Assembly: GCF_949987535.1 (NCBI RefSeq)
Contig: NC_080082.1
Span: 27,817,164 to 27,881,163 of the forward strand
DNA from: Balaenoptera acutorostrata
Lineage: Eukaryota > Chordata > Mammalia > Artiodactyla > Balaenopteridae
Length of the DNA stretch: 64,000 bases
Direction: 5' to 3'
Both the position numbers and the translations under genes were made by a program. Positions 1 to 11,718 of the stretch are shown here, piece by piece. Position 1 is the first letter of the stretch; each line of letters opens with the position of its first letter. The notes beneath the pieces were generated by a model. It was not told the origin of the DNA. It was given only the letters and a program-made list of their open reading frames with translations, and did no database searches.

Positions 1-64
1 GGACTAAAATCGTCATGAGTATTTCCTCCTTACTTTGTTATGAATACGTCTGCGAGTATATATA

Positions 65-2763
65 CAGGACACCTCAGGGACATTGCGGGTTTGGATCTAG
101 AACCCCACGATAAAGTGAGTCATACAATTTTCTGGCTTCCCAGTGCATATAAAAGTTACGTTTATACTACACTGTAGTCTATTAAACAAAGGCATTGTGT
201 CTAAAGAAACAATGTACATACCTTATTTTTAAAATACTTTATTGCTAAAAAATGCTAACCATCATCAGTGAGTCATAATCTCTTTGCCGGTGGAGGGTCT
301 TGCCTCGATGTAGGTGGTGCTGACTGATCAAGGCGGTGGTTGCTGAAGACTGGGTGGTGATGGCAATTTCTTTTTTCTTTTTTTTTTTTAGAAATTCACG
401 TTCTTTTATTTATTTATTTATTTATCCATGACTGTGTTGAGTCTTCGCCTCTGTGCGAGGGCCCTCTCCAGTTGCGGCAAGTGGGGACCACTCCTCATCG
501 CGGTGCGCAGGCCTCTCACCATCGCGGCCTCTCTTGTTGCGGAGCACAGGCTCCAGACGCGCAGGCTCAGTAATTGTGGCTCACGGGCCCAGTTGCTCTG
601 CGGCATGTGGGATCCTCCCAGACGAGGGCTCGAACCCGTGTCCCCTGCATTGGCAGGCAGATTCTCAACCACTGCGCCACCAGGGAAGCCCCGGCAATTA
701 CTTAAAATGAGACGACAATAAGGCCAACGATGAAGTTTGCCGCATCGATCAATTCTTCCTTTTATGAATAATTTCTCTGTAGCATGCAATGCAATGCTGT
801 TTGATAGCATTTTACCCACAGAACTTCTTTCAAAATTGGAGTCAATCCTCTCAAACCCTGCCACTGCTTTATCAACTAAGTTTATGGAACATTCTAAATC
901 TTTTGTTGTCATTTCAATAATCTTCACAACATCTTTACCAGGAGTAAATTGCATCTCAAGAAGTCACTCTTTTGCTCATCCATAAGAAGCAACTCCTCAT
1001 CCGTTAAACTTCTATCATGAGATGGCAGCAATTCAGTCACATCTTCAGTCTTCACTTCTAATTCTAGCTCTCTTGCTGTTTCCATCACATCTGCAGTTAC
1101 TTCCTTCACTGAAGTCTTGAGCCCTTCAAAGTCATCCACAAGGGTTGGAATCAACTTCTTCCAAACTTCTGTGTATGTTGATATTTTGACCTCTTCCCAT
1201 GAATCACAAATGTTCTTAATGGCATCTAGAATGGTGAATCCTTTCCAGAAGGTTTTCAAATGACTTTGCCCAGATCCATCAGAGGAATCACTATCTATGG
1301 CAGCTACAGCCTGATGAAATGTATTTCTTAAATAATAAGACTTATAAATAATAAGACTTGAAAGTTGAAATTACTCCTTGATCCATGGGCTGCAGAACTG
1401 ATGTTGTGTTAGCAGCATGAAAACAACATTGATCCCATTGTACATCTCCATCAGAGCTCTTGGGTTACCAGGTGCATTGTCAATGAGCAGTAATATTTTG
1501 AAAAGAATCTTTTTTTCTAAGCAGTAGGTCTCAACAGTGGGCTTAAAATAGTCAGTAAACTATGCTGTCAACAGATGTGCTGTCATCCAGGCTTTGTTGT
1601 TCCATTTATAGAGCACAAACAGAGTAGACCTAACATAATTCTTAAGGGCCCTAGGATTTTTGAAATAGGTAATGACCACTGGCTTCAATTTAAAGTAACC
1701 AGCTGTATTAGCCCCTGAGGAGAGAGTCAGCCTGTCCTTTGAAGCTGTGAAGCCAGACACTGACTCCTCTCTGGCTATGAAAGTCCTAGATGGCATCTTC
1801 TTCCAATAGAAGGCTGTTTCATATATTGAAAATCAATTGTTTAGTGTAGCCACCTTCATGAATTATCTCAGCTAGATCTTCTGGATAAGTTGCTGCAGCA
1901 TCTACATCAGCACTTGCTGCTTCACCTCACACTTTTATGTTACAGAAATGGCTTCTTTCCTTATACTTCATGAACCAACCTCTGCTAGCTTCAAACTTTT
2001 CTTCTGTAGCTTCCTCACTTCTCTCAGCCTTCAGAGAACTGAAGAGGGTTAGGGCCTTGCTCTGAATTAGGCTTTGCCCTAAGGGAATGTTGTGGCTGGT
2101 TTGATCATCTATCCAGACCACTAAAACTTTCCCCAAACCAGCAAAACGCTTTCTTATCATTCTTGTGTTTACTGGAGTAGCACTTTCAATTTTGTTCAAG
2201 AACTTTTCCTTTGCATTCACAACCTGGCTAACTGGGACAAGAGACCTAGCAGCTTTCAGCCTACCTCTGCTTTTGACATGCCTTTCCTCACTAGGCTTAA
2301 TCATTTTTGTCTTTTGATTTAAAGTGAGAGATGTGTGACTCTTTCTTTCACCCGAACACTTAGTGGCCGCGGTAGGGTTATTAATTTCAACATTGTTGTA
2401 TCTCAGGGAATAGGGAGGCCCAAGGGTAGGGAGAGAGATGTGGGGGAATGGTAGGTTGGTGGAGCAGTCAGAACACACACATTTATCAATTAAGTTTGCC
2501 CTCTTATATGGGCGTGGCTCCTGGCGCCCCAAAACAATTACAATAGTAACATCAAAGATCACTGATCACAGATCACTACAACAAATATAACAATAATGAA
2601 AAAGCTTGAAATATTGCAAGAATTACCAAAATGTGACAGACACGAAGTGAGCAACTGTTGTTGGAAAAATGGCACTGACAGATTTGCTCAATGCAGTTGC
2701 CACAAACCTTCAGTTTGTAAAAAATGCAGTATATGTGAAGCACGATAAAACAAGGTTTGCCTG
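65..2763 (-). mobile_element. Full-length Tigger1-type (pogo/Tc1-mariner) DNA transposon, inactive, split by a SINE
   Basis: The ends are imperfect inverted terminal repeats (CAGGACACCTC at 65, and TTTGCCTG ending at 2763 on the plus strand), flanked by the TA duplication expected for this superfamily at 63-64 and 2764-2765. Minus-strand fragments in several frames resemble the CENP-B/Jerky-like Tigger transposase. They include a helix-turn-helix region (about 2562-1927), a central part with [11 protein letters not shown] (1796-1560), and a C-terminal part with [14 protein letters not shown] (1259-924 and 954-760). Frameshifts and stops separate them, so no protein can be made. Removing the inserted SINE leaves about 2.4 kb, the usual Tigger1 length as I remember it. 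The element is an old eutherian fossil. Confidence 0.9.
373..692 (-). mobile_element. CHR-type tRNA-derived SINE (cetacean/hippo family) inside Tigger1
   Basis: Read on the minus strand, the element starts with the typical GGGCTTCCCTGGTGGCGCAG head and ends in an A-rich tail with TAAA repeats. It contains the box B-like GGTTCGA segment. It interrupts the Tigger1 coding remnant, and the imperfect 11-base target duplications GGCAATTTCTT (362-372) and GGCAATTACTT (693-703) flank it. Insertion therefore happened after the Tigger1 copy was fixed. Confidence 0.9.
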
Positions 2764-2765
2764 TA

Positions 2766-3074
2766 CATATGTTGAGCAAATATCTTTGTTTTTTTTCTCT
2801 TATTCCCTTATCATGTAACCTAAGATGTAGTGACTTTATTCTAGTATTCAAGTATTGTTAATTTTACATCATAGTATTCAAGTTATGGGCTTTTAGAAGA
2901 GTAAAAAGTATTGCTCAAGAAGATTACCTCCTCTTCTGGGGAAGGGATTAATGCATTTTCAGATGTACACTGGATGTTGTATCATGTTAGGCAGAATTAT
3001 GACCTTGTTGTGGTCTTAATTTAGAGATTAAGTATGATTTAAGAAGATGCATATAAGTGTCAAGTTGATAAGGG
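2766..3074. other. No gene seen; AT-rich sequence beside Tigger1
   Basis: This stretch right of the transposon shows no exon-like reading frame with splice signals and no repeat family that I can name. It lies in what should be USB1 intron 3. Confidence 0.4.
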
Positions 3075-3600
3075 GTGGACTTGAGACGGTTAATTTTATG
3101 TGTCAACTTGACTGGGCTAAGGGATGCCCAGATAGTTGGTAAAACATCTTTGGGTTTGCCTGTGAGGGTGTTTCTGGAAAGATTAGCATTTGAATTGGTG
3201 AACTGAGTAAAGCAAACGGCCCTCCCCAATGTGGGCGGGTGGGCATCATCCAATCTGTTGAGGGCATGAATAGAACAAAAAGGCAGAGGAAGGACAAACT
3301 CCCCCTCTCTGCTTGAGCTGAGACGTCCATCTTCTCCTGCCCTCCAACACTGGCGCTGCTGGTACTCAGGCTTTCAGGCTCACACCAGGACTTACACCAT
3401 CAGCCCCCTAATTTTTAGGACTTTGGAATCAAATTGAATTACACCACCGGCTTTCCTGGTTCTCTCCTTGCAGATGGCAGATAGTGGACTTCTTGGCCTC
3501 CATAACCACATAAGCCCATACCTATAACATATCTCCTCTTATGTGTATCTGTATACATCTTATTGATTCTGTTTCTCTGGAGAACCCTGACTAATACATC
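3075..3600 (+). repeat. Ancient interspersed repeat, family not assigned
   Basis: It begins with GTTAATTTTATGTGTCAACT and ends with TCTGGAGAACCCTGACTAAT, both of which I recognise from a very common mammalian interspersed repeat. I cannot name the subfamily without a repeat library. Reading frames inside it are broken. It lies in USB1 intron 3. Confidence 0.6.
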
Positions 3601-5499
3601 AACCAACGCCCTTTCTCCTGGTGATATTATATAGGAGGACTGCTCTCCCATTTTGTGCTGGTAGAGTGGTCAACGTGCCCCCACCCAGGGGTGTGTACTT
3701 GAAAGGCCTGGACAATCAGAGCATAGCATTCCCTCAGTCACAGCCATAGAATCAAAGGTGCACTACCCACTCTTGGTCATCTTAGGCTCAACCAGTCAAA
3801 CCTGAAGAGGCCACCCGGCCCAGCTTCCTTCAGGACACAGGCTAGGAAACACTGCACCAGCAGGGCAGCACCAGGGAGGGCCAACCCAGTGGTCCAGGGG
3901 CTGTTCCCTAAATGAGCAAGAGAACAAGCTATATCCACCCACCCCACCCACCCCGGGGAGCAATATCTCTTGTAACAGCCCTTGCGCAAAGTTTCCAGAG
4001 GTCCCAGCAAGGGACTTGCCCAGGTAGAGAACCACTGCATGCAGGGAGGCCCAAGCCATGGTTTCCCAGGAGGGGCTTAGTTCACTCACAGTCTTCCCAG
4101 CCCAGGCATGACGTGCTAATAAGTCATTTTTACCGTAAGTGACGTGGCCCGAGAACACAGCTGGCGTTCCACCTTTATCCAGGGACACAGCTAGAAGCAG
4201 GATAACTGAAGCATTCTCATGCAGCAGGGGAAAGGACTTGGTGCCATCTGACATCTCCCGGTCCCATGTATGAAGCCAGTGCTACCTCTAAACACTTTAG
4301 TTACACCAGCCTATAAATTCCCCCTGTTTAAGCCACTTTTGGTTGGATTTCTGGCACCTGCGATCAAGAGGGTCCTGACTAACATACATATGACTCAATA
4401 AAAAGAGGGATGGGGGCTGGATTAGGTGGAGAGATGAGTTTTAGTCCTGAGTCTCTGGCTAACTGACTGAATTGGAGCAAATCCCGTCCTCCTCTGGCCC
4501 TGAGTAGGGGCTACACGAAATGGGCAGTCCTCCAATGGCGCAGAGTAGTTCTATGGAATTCCTGGACCTCGGGCCTCCTGAACTGCGAGGGTGGGACTTT
4601 GGCTAAAAGACTTCTGTTTTTCTCTCTCTTACGCAGCTACACATCAGGGATCTGTGTGACACCTCATTAGAAGAAAGGACTCTGCAGGTAAGACCAGGAG
4701 GAGAAAACCACCACCTGGATGGCTTCTTAGGCTCCTACTAGAACCAACACTCAGAGGATCCAGAGGAGGATTCCTGGGCTCTCTCTCTCCTGCTCAGTCA
4801 TTCAACAAACATCCATCTGATGCCTATAGTAAGCAAAGCACCTGTAAAAAAGCTGTGGGGTAATTCAGAGAGCAGCCACATTCCTGGCCTGCAGGAACTT
4901 GGGCTCCAAGCGGGAGATGGGACATGGGGATGACTGAATATGGACATGAGGATGAGTGAAACGAGCACTGGGGTGTAGACGAGCACAGGACAGCAGGGTC
5001 CCTGGGACTGAGGAATTCTGGAGGAGATACCAATTGGGACAGCCTCAGTGAAGGAGCAGTACTTTGATCTGGCCAAGTCTAGAAGGAGAGGCATTTCTAG
5101 TAGAAAGAAGAGGTATGAAATAGTCAAGGGAAAAAAAGCCTAGGCTGGCAGATAAAACCAGAGTGGGGGTGAGCTCTGATCGTTCGCCAAGTGCCACATT
5201 GAGGGCACCCGGATCTCGTTCACTCTCACAAGTCCCCTCTGAGGCAGCCACCACCACTCCCCTGACCCGCACACAGGCAAGGCTCGGAGGCTTCCAGAGC
5301 TTACGCGGCACGCCCAAGGGCACATGGGAGGAAGCGCACAGCAGGCGGCTCTGGGAGATGTTCGGTGTGCTAACCTTTAGGTTTGCCTGCTTGAAGGGGT
5401 GATGCATCCCACAGGTCCATCCCCACAAGAGCTCAGGACAGGAAGAGGATCCTTGAAGGGGAAGGAGATGAGGGGCAGAGGGAAGCACTGGGCACTCAC
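3601..5499. other. USB1 intron 3, right-hand part; no exon found
   Basis: I looked on the minus strand for the conserved USB1 block after exon 3, which starts with three phenylalanines, and for the second HLS motif. I found neither between 1 and 5499. A fragment near 4257-4395 looks like the end of an old LTR or L1-type repeat (GTTGGATTTCTGGCACCTGC). The open frames in this interval have no splice-site support. Confidence 0.5.
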
Positions 5500-5683
5500 C
5501 TCTGGAAGGAGGCCACACGGTCTTTCAGAGCCTGCACGAAGGGGAGGATCCAGTGATGGCGCAGAACCACGCTCTGGGACAGGCTGAGGTGGAAGGCCTC
5601 CATCCTTACCAGCCGGGGGACGTATGTCTGTGCGTGGGGCAGCAGCACGTCAAGCAGGTCCAGGAACTCCTCCCTGGTTTCAT
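5500..5683 (-). CDS. USB1: USB1 coding exon 3 with the first HxS catalytic motif
   Basis: The acceptor is CCCCTCCAG and the donor CCAGAGGTGAGTGC. The exon is 184 bases. It completes Tyr89 and contains [18 protein letters not shown], the first catalytic half of the 2H fold. Confidence 0.95.
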
Positions 5684-8595
5684 CTGGAGGGGAGGAGTGG
5701 AGAGGGTGGGCCATTCTCTTAGCCAGGGCGGCATGGCTGGATGAAGCCCAGAAGGCGGAGAAAGGTTTTTGAGAGCAGCCTATGTCTATGTATTTTGAAT
5801 AATACTTTAATATGCATTTATGGCTATAGAAGTAACACATACATGCTCTTTGAAAAGAATTCAAGTGAGAAAAGAAATATGTGACAGAGAAAGTAGGGGC
5901 CCCTGATATCCTATGACCTACAGCAGTGGTCTCCAAACTACTGTGATTCCACAGGCCATTAGTCAAACAAGCTCGCACACATACCCGCAATAAATGTGTA
6001 TTTATTTATAAATTACAAACATGTGCTACACTGCAAAATTATGTGTGTTATAAAATGTACACGTGGAACAACAGAAATTTTAAAAGATGAGATAAAGAGA
6101 AATACATAAAAAGGTTTTAATACTTTTCTCTCTAATGGATCATCTTGATCCCTTCCCCAGGCACATACAGCCCACTTTCAAGATACTGCCCTAGAGATAA
6201 AGGCTGTCAAATGTGATGCCTATTTCCCCAGCCTCTTCTCAGTGCATGTACTAACGTATATATCTTATTTGTTAAAAAAGATGAGGGCATACCAGTTATT
6301 CCATTGGCTTTCTCCATGTAACACTACATGTTGGCCAGCCTTCCTCTCATTACTTAAATCAAGCTCATGATTACAGCTCCACAGTAACCCATAATCAGAA
6401 ACAGTTCATTTCTTTAATCAGACATTTATTGGACATTTAGAATCTCCTGATAGACATTTAGAATGCTCCTAATTGTTCATAAAGACAAAGAACGCAACAA
6501 GGACCACCACTGTATTTCCACAGATTATTCATTTTTTTAACCAAACATGTGACTAGAGCTGCATGGTTAATAGTCTGCTCACAACTAATAAGTTACTCGA
6601 TTTGCTCAAGTGCCCTGTGGAGTAGGCAGTATAGAGAATCATTCTCATTCTGTGGATGGGAAAATGGAGGTTCCAAGAGTTTACCTGATCTAACACAATG
6701 TAATAGGAGCCACCACGTTCTCCGTGTATCGTGCTAAGACCTTGACAGAGATTATCTGATTTAATCTTCACAAAAGTCCTAGAGGATAGGTATTACTACT
6801 ATCCCCATTTTAGAGATGAGGAAACCGAGGCTCTGAGAAGTTAGCAACTTACTAAAGGGCACACAGAGTAGTGGGTAGTGGAGTGAGGTCAGACTCTGAA
6901 GCCTGGGCATTTTCTGCCTGCCACTCACTCATTAGGGCTAGGGTGGGGTGGGACTGGAGGCCAGCACACCTACAGCCCTCTTTGAAATAAAGTACCAGCT
7001 ACAGCTGCAGTCTGGGATGGCCTTGACACTCTGCCCTAGACCCTCCCTTGGTCACATCCTCATGAGCAGGGAGAACAGTATACACAGGGTTAGTAAAAAA
7101 TATTTCAGGCAACAAATTCAAATCTGAACTGTACAGCACAGGGAACTCTGCTCAATATTATGTAACAACCTAAATAGGAAAAGAATTTGAAAAAGAATAG
7201 ATACATGTATATGTATAACTGAATCACTTTGCTGTACACCTGAAACTATCACAACATTGTTAATCAACTATATCCCAATATAAAAACAAAGACCAGAAAA
7301 CCTGAAACCAAGTTAACAGAAAAATTCCCTAGTTCTTGAAACTTGTTCTCTCTCTGTTGAGTTAATCTCTTTCCCACCACCAGTGTCAGAGGTTTCTGGC
7401 TTCTTCCTCCTGGTTGGGGCCAGCTTCCTCCCATAACGGGCACCTGTCAGTGCCTCTCACGCATTACTCACATGGTACATAGACATGGGTGGCCCAGTTG
7501 CCCCGCTCGTGGGGAAAGGTGCGCACCCGGCCCCCATGTTTTGCGCTATCATCTGCAAGCCTCTCCTCGGCGCCTGGGAACATGTCCAGCACACTGTCGG
7601 GTACTGGCAACTTCTGGCTGGGAAGGGGGCTCTGGCCCCTGCAAGAGAAAAGAAGAAATCAAGCACATTTAGCCTCTTAGTATTCTCTACCTCTGTACAC
7701 ACAATGAAAGTTGTAACCCCTTGTACCAGGTGAGTCTGCGTGTCTTTTTCTCACCAGGTGCTGTAAGCAGCTTCTAGATAACCACAAAGCTCTTTCCCCA
7801 ACACTGTCTCATTGGGGTCTCCCAACGGCTCGTGGAAGCAGACTTTAGCAGGGAACGTGGTCCCCATGGAAAACAACGGGGCAAGTGGCAATATGTGCTT
7901 CAGAGGTCACATGCCCTAACTGGACAGGCCTCAGCTGGAGTGACACTTGCTAGCTCCGTGGTCTTGGGCAAGTCATGTGCCCTCTGTGGGCCTCAGTTTC
8001 CTCATCTGTACAGTGCACTGCAACCTGATAGGGCTATTGTGAGATGAACCGGGAGACTGCTTGAAAAGCACTCAGGATGCACCAGGCTTGGCAATTAAGA
8101 ACTGAAGCTGCACAAAGTAGGAGACTTGGATGGTTTTGCTCACTGCTGAGTCCCCAGTCCCGAGCCTGGCGCAGAGAAGGTGCTCAATGAATATTTACTG
8201 GATAAAGGAAAACACTCTCCAAATGAGGAAGCAGACCTAGGGTGGTACAGCGGTGCGCGCTGGGAGACGAGTGGGCCAGCGGCGGAGGCTGGACCCGAAC
8301 CCACGTTTCCTGCTTCCTAACCTTGGCCTAGCCGGGTGGGGGCACTCCGGGGCGCTGTCCTCCGGATCCTCCTTTCCCCCGGTGCCCCTTTTCCTTCCCT
8401 CGCGAGCAGCCCGGCACCCTCCCCAACCACCCCAAAGCTCGGGTCCGGTCCGGGTGCCTAACCGCACCCTCCCCAGAAAGTCGTCCTCGCTCCTCACCGA
8501 CTGCAGCCTCCAGTCCCCGGCCGGACCCGGGCCCCGGCCTCAGCCTCATCCTCGGAGCCGCTGCTGCTGTATCCCACCAGGGGCGCCGCACTCAT
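5500..8595 (-). CDS. USB1: USB1, U6 snRNA 3'-end phosphodiesterase (exons 1-3; gene continues left of the window)
   Basis: USB1 is a nuclear 3'-5' exoribonuclease of the 2H phosphoesterase family. It trims the oligo-U tail of U6 snRNA and leaves a terminal cyclic phosphate. Coding exons on the minus strand are 8595-8498, 7638-7472 and 5683-5500, all with GT-AG borders, giving 149 codons plus two bases. The start reads [17 protein letters not shown], followed by a low-complexity N-terminus. Exon 2 carries [11 protein letters not shown] and [20 protein letters not shown]. Exon 3 carries [20 protein letters not shown] and the first catalytic HxS motif, FHLSLSQ, with His120 and Ser122 by this count, matching the human numbering I remember. 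The second HxS motif and the last exons must lie before base 1. The promoter is shared with ZNF319 through a CpG island. The frame is intact in the part seen. Confidence 0.95.
6725..6930 (-). repeat. MIR SINE fragment
   Basis: The plus strand contains CCCCATTTTAGAGATGAGGA and AACCGAGGCTCTGAGAAG, the reverse complement of the MIR core region. Confidence 0.75.
7088..7289 (+). mobile_element. LINE-1 3' end, artiodactyl/cetacean type
   Basis: The segment contains TGTACAGCACAGGGAACTCT, CACTTTGCTGTACACCTGAA and a terminal CAACTATATCCCAATATAAA. These are hallmarks of the 3' UTR of the L1 lineage in cetartiodactyls. Only the 3' end is present, as in a 5'-truncated insertion. Confidence 0.85.
7472..7638 (-). 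CDS. USB1: USB1 coding exon 2
   Basis: The acceptor is TCTCTTGCAG and the donor ACCATGTGAGTA. The exon is 167 bases and joins exon 1 in frame (CG+G, Arg33). It encodes the segment before the first 2H motif, ending THVYVP plus one base of a Tyr codon. Confidence 0.93.
7639..8497. other. USB1 intron 1, with a MIR fragment and the edge of the CpG island
   Basis: A MIR-like segment is at about 7920-8100. From about 8230 the sequence becomes GC- and CpG-rich as it enters the shared promoter island. Open frames here on both strands are composition effects. Confidence 0.6.
7920..8100 (+). repeat. MIR SINE fragment
   Basis: The segment contains TCTTGGGCAAGTCATGTGCC and CCTCAGTTTCCTCATCTGTA, the diagnostic MIR core. 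Confidence 0.85.
8498..8595 (-). CDS. USB1: USB1 coding exon 1
   Basis: The ATG is the reverse complement of 8593-8595. The exon encodes [17 protein letters not shown] and a Gly/Arg-rich tail. The donor is CGGTGAGGAG, after 98 coding bases (phase 2). Confidence 0.92.
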
Positions 8596-8663
8596 GGGGG
8601 ACCCCCTCCGCTACGGCACAGCCGGCCCGCCAGCAGTCGAACCACACCCGGAATTCCTCTGCG

Positions 8664-8671
8664 CCGGAAGT
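8664..8671. promoter_or_regulatory. ETS-family motif in the USB1 proximal promoter
   Basis: CCGGAAGT is the core bound by GABP/ELK-type ETS factors and is common near housekeeping starts. It is next to GC boxes. Binding is inferred. Confidence 0.5.
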
Positions 8672-9574
8672 GCTCTCCTGGGGGCGGGGCCCTGATTAGC
8701 ACCGCCTCGGGGCGGGGCCTGGGGCGGGGCCCGGCAGGACTCGAGCAAAGAGGCTACCCACCCAGACCACGCTGCTTGCTGGCTCGCCGCGGTTTGACCG
8801 CTACCTGGAGCCTCCCGGAACCGCCATCCTCCGTGTGCCCATTAAACAGATCGCTCTCGGCCCTGACCTCTCTGTCCGCTGCTCGGTCTGCAGCAGCTCG
8901 GGACCTCCCAGCAGCAGATGGTCCCTGGGTCAGAGGTCAGCGCACTAGACTCATCGGAGTCTAGTGCCCTCGCCCTTGCCCTCGCCGTCTGGACGGGGTC
9001 AGAGGTCCCGGGGCCTCTTACTCAAGCCGGCCCAAAGTCCGAGCTCCGGGGTCCCCTCCGCTAAGAGCGAGCTGAACAGTCAGAGGCGGGTCAGTTCCAG
9101 AAGTTCAGAGAGTCTAGGAGGCCCCTCCTTTCAGGTTCAGGGGTCGGACCAGGGGCCGGGTCCTGGGAGCCCCCTCCCTTAAGGCCGAGTAGGGTGGTCG
9201 GAAACAGCGCCCTCCCTGGGTCAGCTGAGGCGTGCCGGCCGGGCTACTGGAGAGCCGGCCCGGCGCGCCCGGCTGTCCGACCCGGCCCGGCCGCGGGGTC
9301 CCCGGCAGGGGGCGGCCTCGCTCCGCGCCGCCCGCTCCTCCCGCTGCCGCCGCCACCCAGGCTGCCGCTCCTCCCCCCGGCCCCGCCTCCCTGGCCCCCG
9401 CGCCGCCCGCCTGTCCGCCGGTCTCTGCAAGGCCATCGGTCCGTCCGCCCGCCCTCCCAGCGCTCCTCCGCCCCGGCCCCGCTATCCCGGCCGCGCACGT
9501 CGCTTCCTCGGTTCCGGCCGCCGCTAGCCCGTTCCCGCCCCCGAGCCGGACGCCGCCGCTACGCGAGGCCGGGG

Positions 9575-9624
9575 ATTGGCAGAGCGCGTAGGCCGCGCTG
9601 CCGCGGATGGAGTCGGAATAAAGG
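9575..9624 (+). promoter_or_regulatory. ZNF319: ZNF319 core promoter: inverted CCAAT box and TATA-like AATAAAGG
   Basis: ATTGG (an inverted CCAAT box) is at 9575-9579 and AATAAAGG, a possible TATA variant, is at 9617-9624. This spacing predicts a start near 9645-9655, just ahead of the splice donor at 9690. The start site is inferred. Confidence 0.5.
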
Positions 9625-9649
9625 GGCGGCTGAGAGAGCAGCCGGTCGC

Positions 9650-9689
9650 CACTCGCCCTGCGCCTGACCCCGCGGGCGGCCTGGAGCAG
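9650..9689 (+). other. ZNF319: ZNF319 non-coding first exon (predicted)
   Basis: CTGGAGCAG followed by GTGAGCGG is a strong donor at 9689/9690 in the CpG island. It would join the acceptor at 11718/11719. The left border is approximate. Confidence 0.55.
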
Positions 9690-11718
9690 GTGAGCGGCTG
9701 GGCGCCCGGGGCCGCGGCTGGGCGCCACTCCCGCGCCCGCCGCACCCCTTCCCCAGCCGGCCCGGCCGCCCCTCCACTCCCTCCAGCCCGACCCGGCGGC
9801 CTCCTGAGCTCCTGGGCGGCCCAGGCCGACCTCGACGCGCAGCTGTCTCCCGGGCCAAGCCTGCAGCCCTGGGGCCTTTCTCGGGCCCAATCGCCCGCGG
9901 GGCCGGCCCTCGGGCCGCAGCGGCCTGTCCATTCCCGGCGAGGGCTGACAGGAGGCAGCCCAGCTGGTCCGGCGGGCAGTGCCGGCAGGGAGGTGATCGG
10001 CTTTCATTCGGTTTCCCAGGGAAGAGGAAGGGCTGGGGTGGAGCGCAGGTGGGGGCCTCCGCTTGCTTCCCTCACCCTAGTCTCTCATCCTCTTTCCTGA
10101 GTGGTCAGAGAGGCCTCTGGCCGCACCTTCCTGGAGGGGGACCAGGGTGGGCAGCTGAGCTGGGGGCCTGGGACCGTGGACCCTGTGTCTGGCAGCCATT
10201 CATGCCAGAAAAAAAAAAAAAACAGTTGGGTTGGCGCAGCCTGACCTAGACCTCGCTCAGAGTAGTTCTGCTTCCCTCTTTCCTGGGGAGGCTTCAGTAC
10301 CTGCTCACTCATGCAACCTGCTGCCTCCACCCAGAGCAGCGGCTTCTTTACTTCTTCCCTTCCCAGAAAGATTCTGAGGTTGACAGCTTTTAGCCTGACT
10401 CTTACGTTTCTTTGGCAGAACAGTTAGAGGCCAGGCTGGCCTGTAAAGGCATCCCTTCCTTCTCTTTTCATCAGGAGAAAACTTAGAAACTTTTCAATGT
10501 TAGAGGCAGAAGAGCTGGGAACCTGAAAGTGGGTTGCATCTGATTCTAAAAGTTGTTCCCTCTCGCTGTCATTACCTTATGCTGCCACAAAGTGGTGAGT
10601 TAGAGATTTGCCTGAGCTGGGTGGTCTTTACCTTCCATTGATTATCCAAAATGTTACAGACTTGGAGCAAGGGAACAGGGTTCTCTCCGGAAAGGTGATA
10701 GGGACGAACACTCTGTGGTTAGCATGCTACTACCCACATTGCAGGGGCAAACTCGAAATTGCTTACATTTTCCTACAGGCCTTGACACTGTCAGATGAAG
10801 AGGATTTAGGACTTGTTTTGGTGCTCTGGGAGATGACTAGACTAGGGAACTTCTGCTGTGTGGACATCTAGGCTGCGTGGGTCTGTGGACCCGTCATCTA
10901 ACCCCCATCATGCACTGGCTCAGGTCCCTGCAAAGCCATCCCACTTATGTGAAGAGAGAACAGGCACATGGTCAGGGGGGAGGGCCTGGGGGGTAGTTGA
11001 GAGGGGTATGGGCCAGCCCCTGATGGGAGAAGGTTTCTGAGATGGTCCTCAGTTTCATGCAGTTGTTTTAGATATTGACTGACTGAGGCCATTTGCTGTG
11101 GGGCCCTCAGGTCTGGGAGGCCTGGCCTCTTAGACCCACAGTCTGTTCTTATGAGCAGTTGTGTCCTGGGTTGAGATTCAGCAACAGGAGAGAAGCTGGC
11201 AGGCCTACAGAGAGGCCTCAACCAGAGCCTTTCTGCTTTTATCTATCTTATGTACTGGGCTTCCAAGTAAGAAGTGTTTTGCAAAAAAAAAGTTATGTTA
11301 CTAAAATTCTTGTTTTGGATGCCAGGGCCCTATCTGGTCACCTCCTTCTTTCTTTGGAGCAAGAGCAGAACTTGTGACTTCTTTGTATTGTGGACAGATC
11401 ACTCCAGACTGTCACCCGTGAGACAGCTAATTGAAGAGGGTTGACAGTAAGCTGGGAGGTTGGGATGCCTGGCCCAGGGATGGGGAACTGAAGGTGGGTT
11501 GGGCATGGAGACAGCCACCATCCCCTTTGCTGGAGGAGCTGAGCCACCAGCAGACTTCTTTGGTAGCATGTGAAGGGAGCAGATCTCCCAGCCCTGAGCC
11601 CCTCTCGCTTCCCTGATGTGGTTTATGTCAATGTGGCGAGTGCAGGCAGATCAGGGAGAGGGCCCGGGAACAGCTGCATGTCCCTGCCTCAAGCTCACGA
11701 TTTCTTTCTTCTCTACAG
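9690..11718 (+). other. ZNF319: ZNF319 5' UTR intron
   Basis: The first part is the edge of the CpG island and the rest is ordinary sequence with an A-run at 10209-10222. It ends in the pyrimidine-rich acceptor TTTCTTTCTTCTCTACAG at 11718. I saw no coding exon or clear repeat. Confidence 0.55.

Larger units (their letters stand above)
5684..7471. other. USB1 intron 2
   Basis: The intron contains old repeat fragments, a MIR-like stretch (6725-6930) and an L1 3' end (7088-7289). I saw no further exon. Confidence 0.7.
8230..9760. promoter_or_regulatory. CpG island with divergent USB1/ZNF319 promoters
   Basis: The region is strongly GC-rich with many CpG dinucleotides, unlike its flanks. The USB1 start codon (minus strand) and the ZNF319 first exon (plus strand) face away from each other about 1 kb apart within it. 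GC boxes lie at 8681-8690 and near 8709-8735, and an ETS-type CCGGAAGT lies at 8664-8671, 69 bases upstream of the USB1 ATG. Confidence 0.8.

Noticed and set aside
924..2562. Host gene with CENP-B-like transposase domain
   Set aside because: The reading frame is broken by shifts, stops and a SINE, and the unit has complete transposon ends with TA duplications.
9114..10007. 297-residue minus-strand open frame in the CpG island
   Set aside because: Its GC-rich composition lowers stop frequency. The frame spans the ZNF319 promoter and has no conserved motif.
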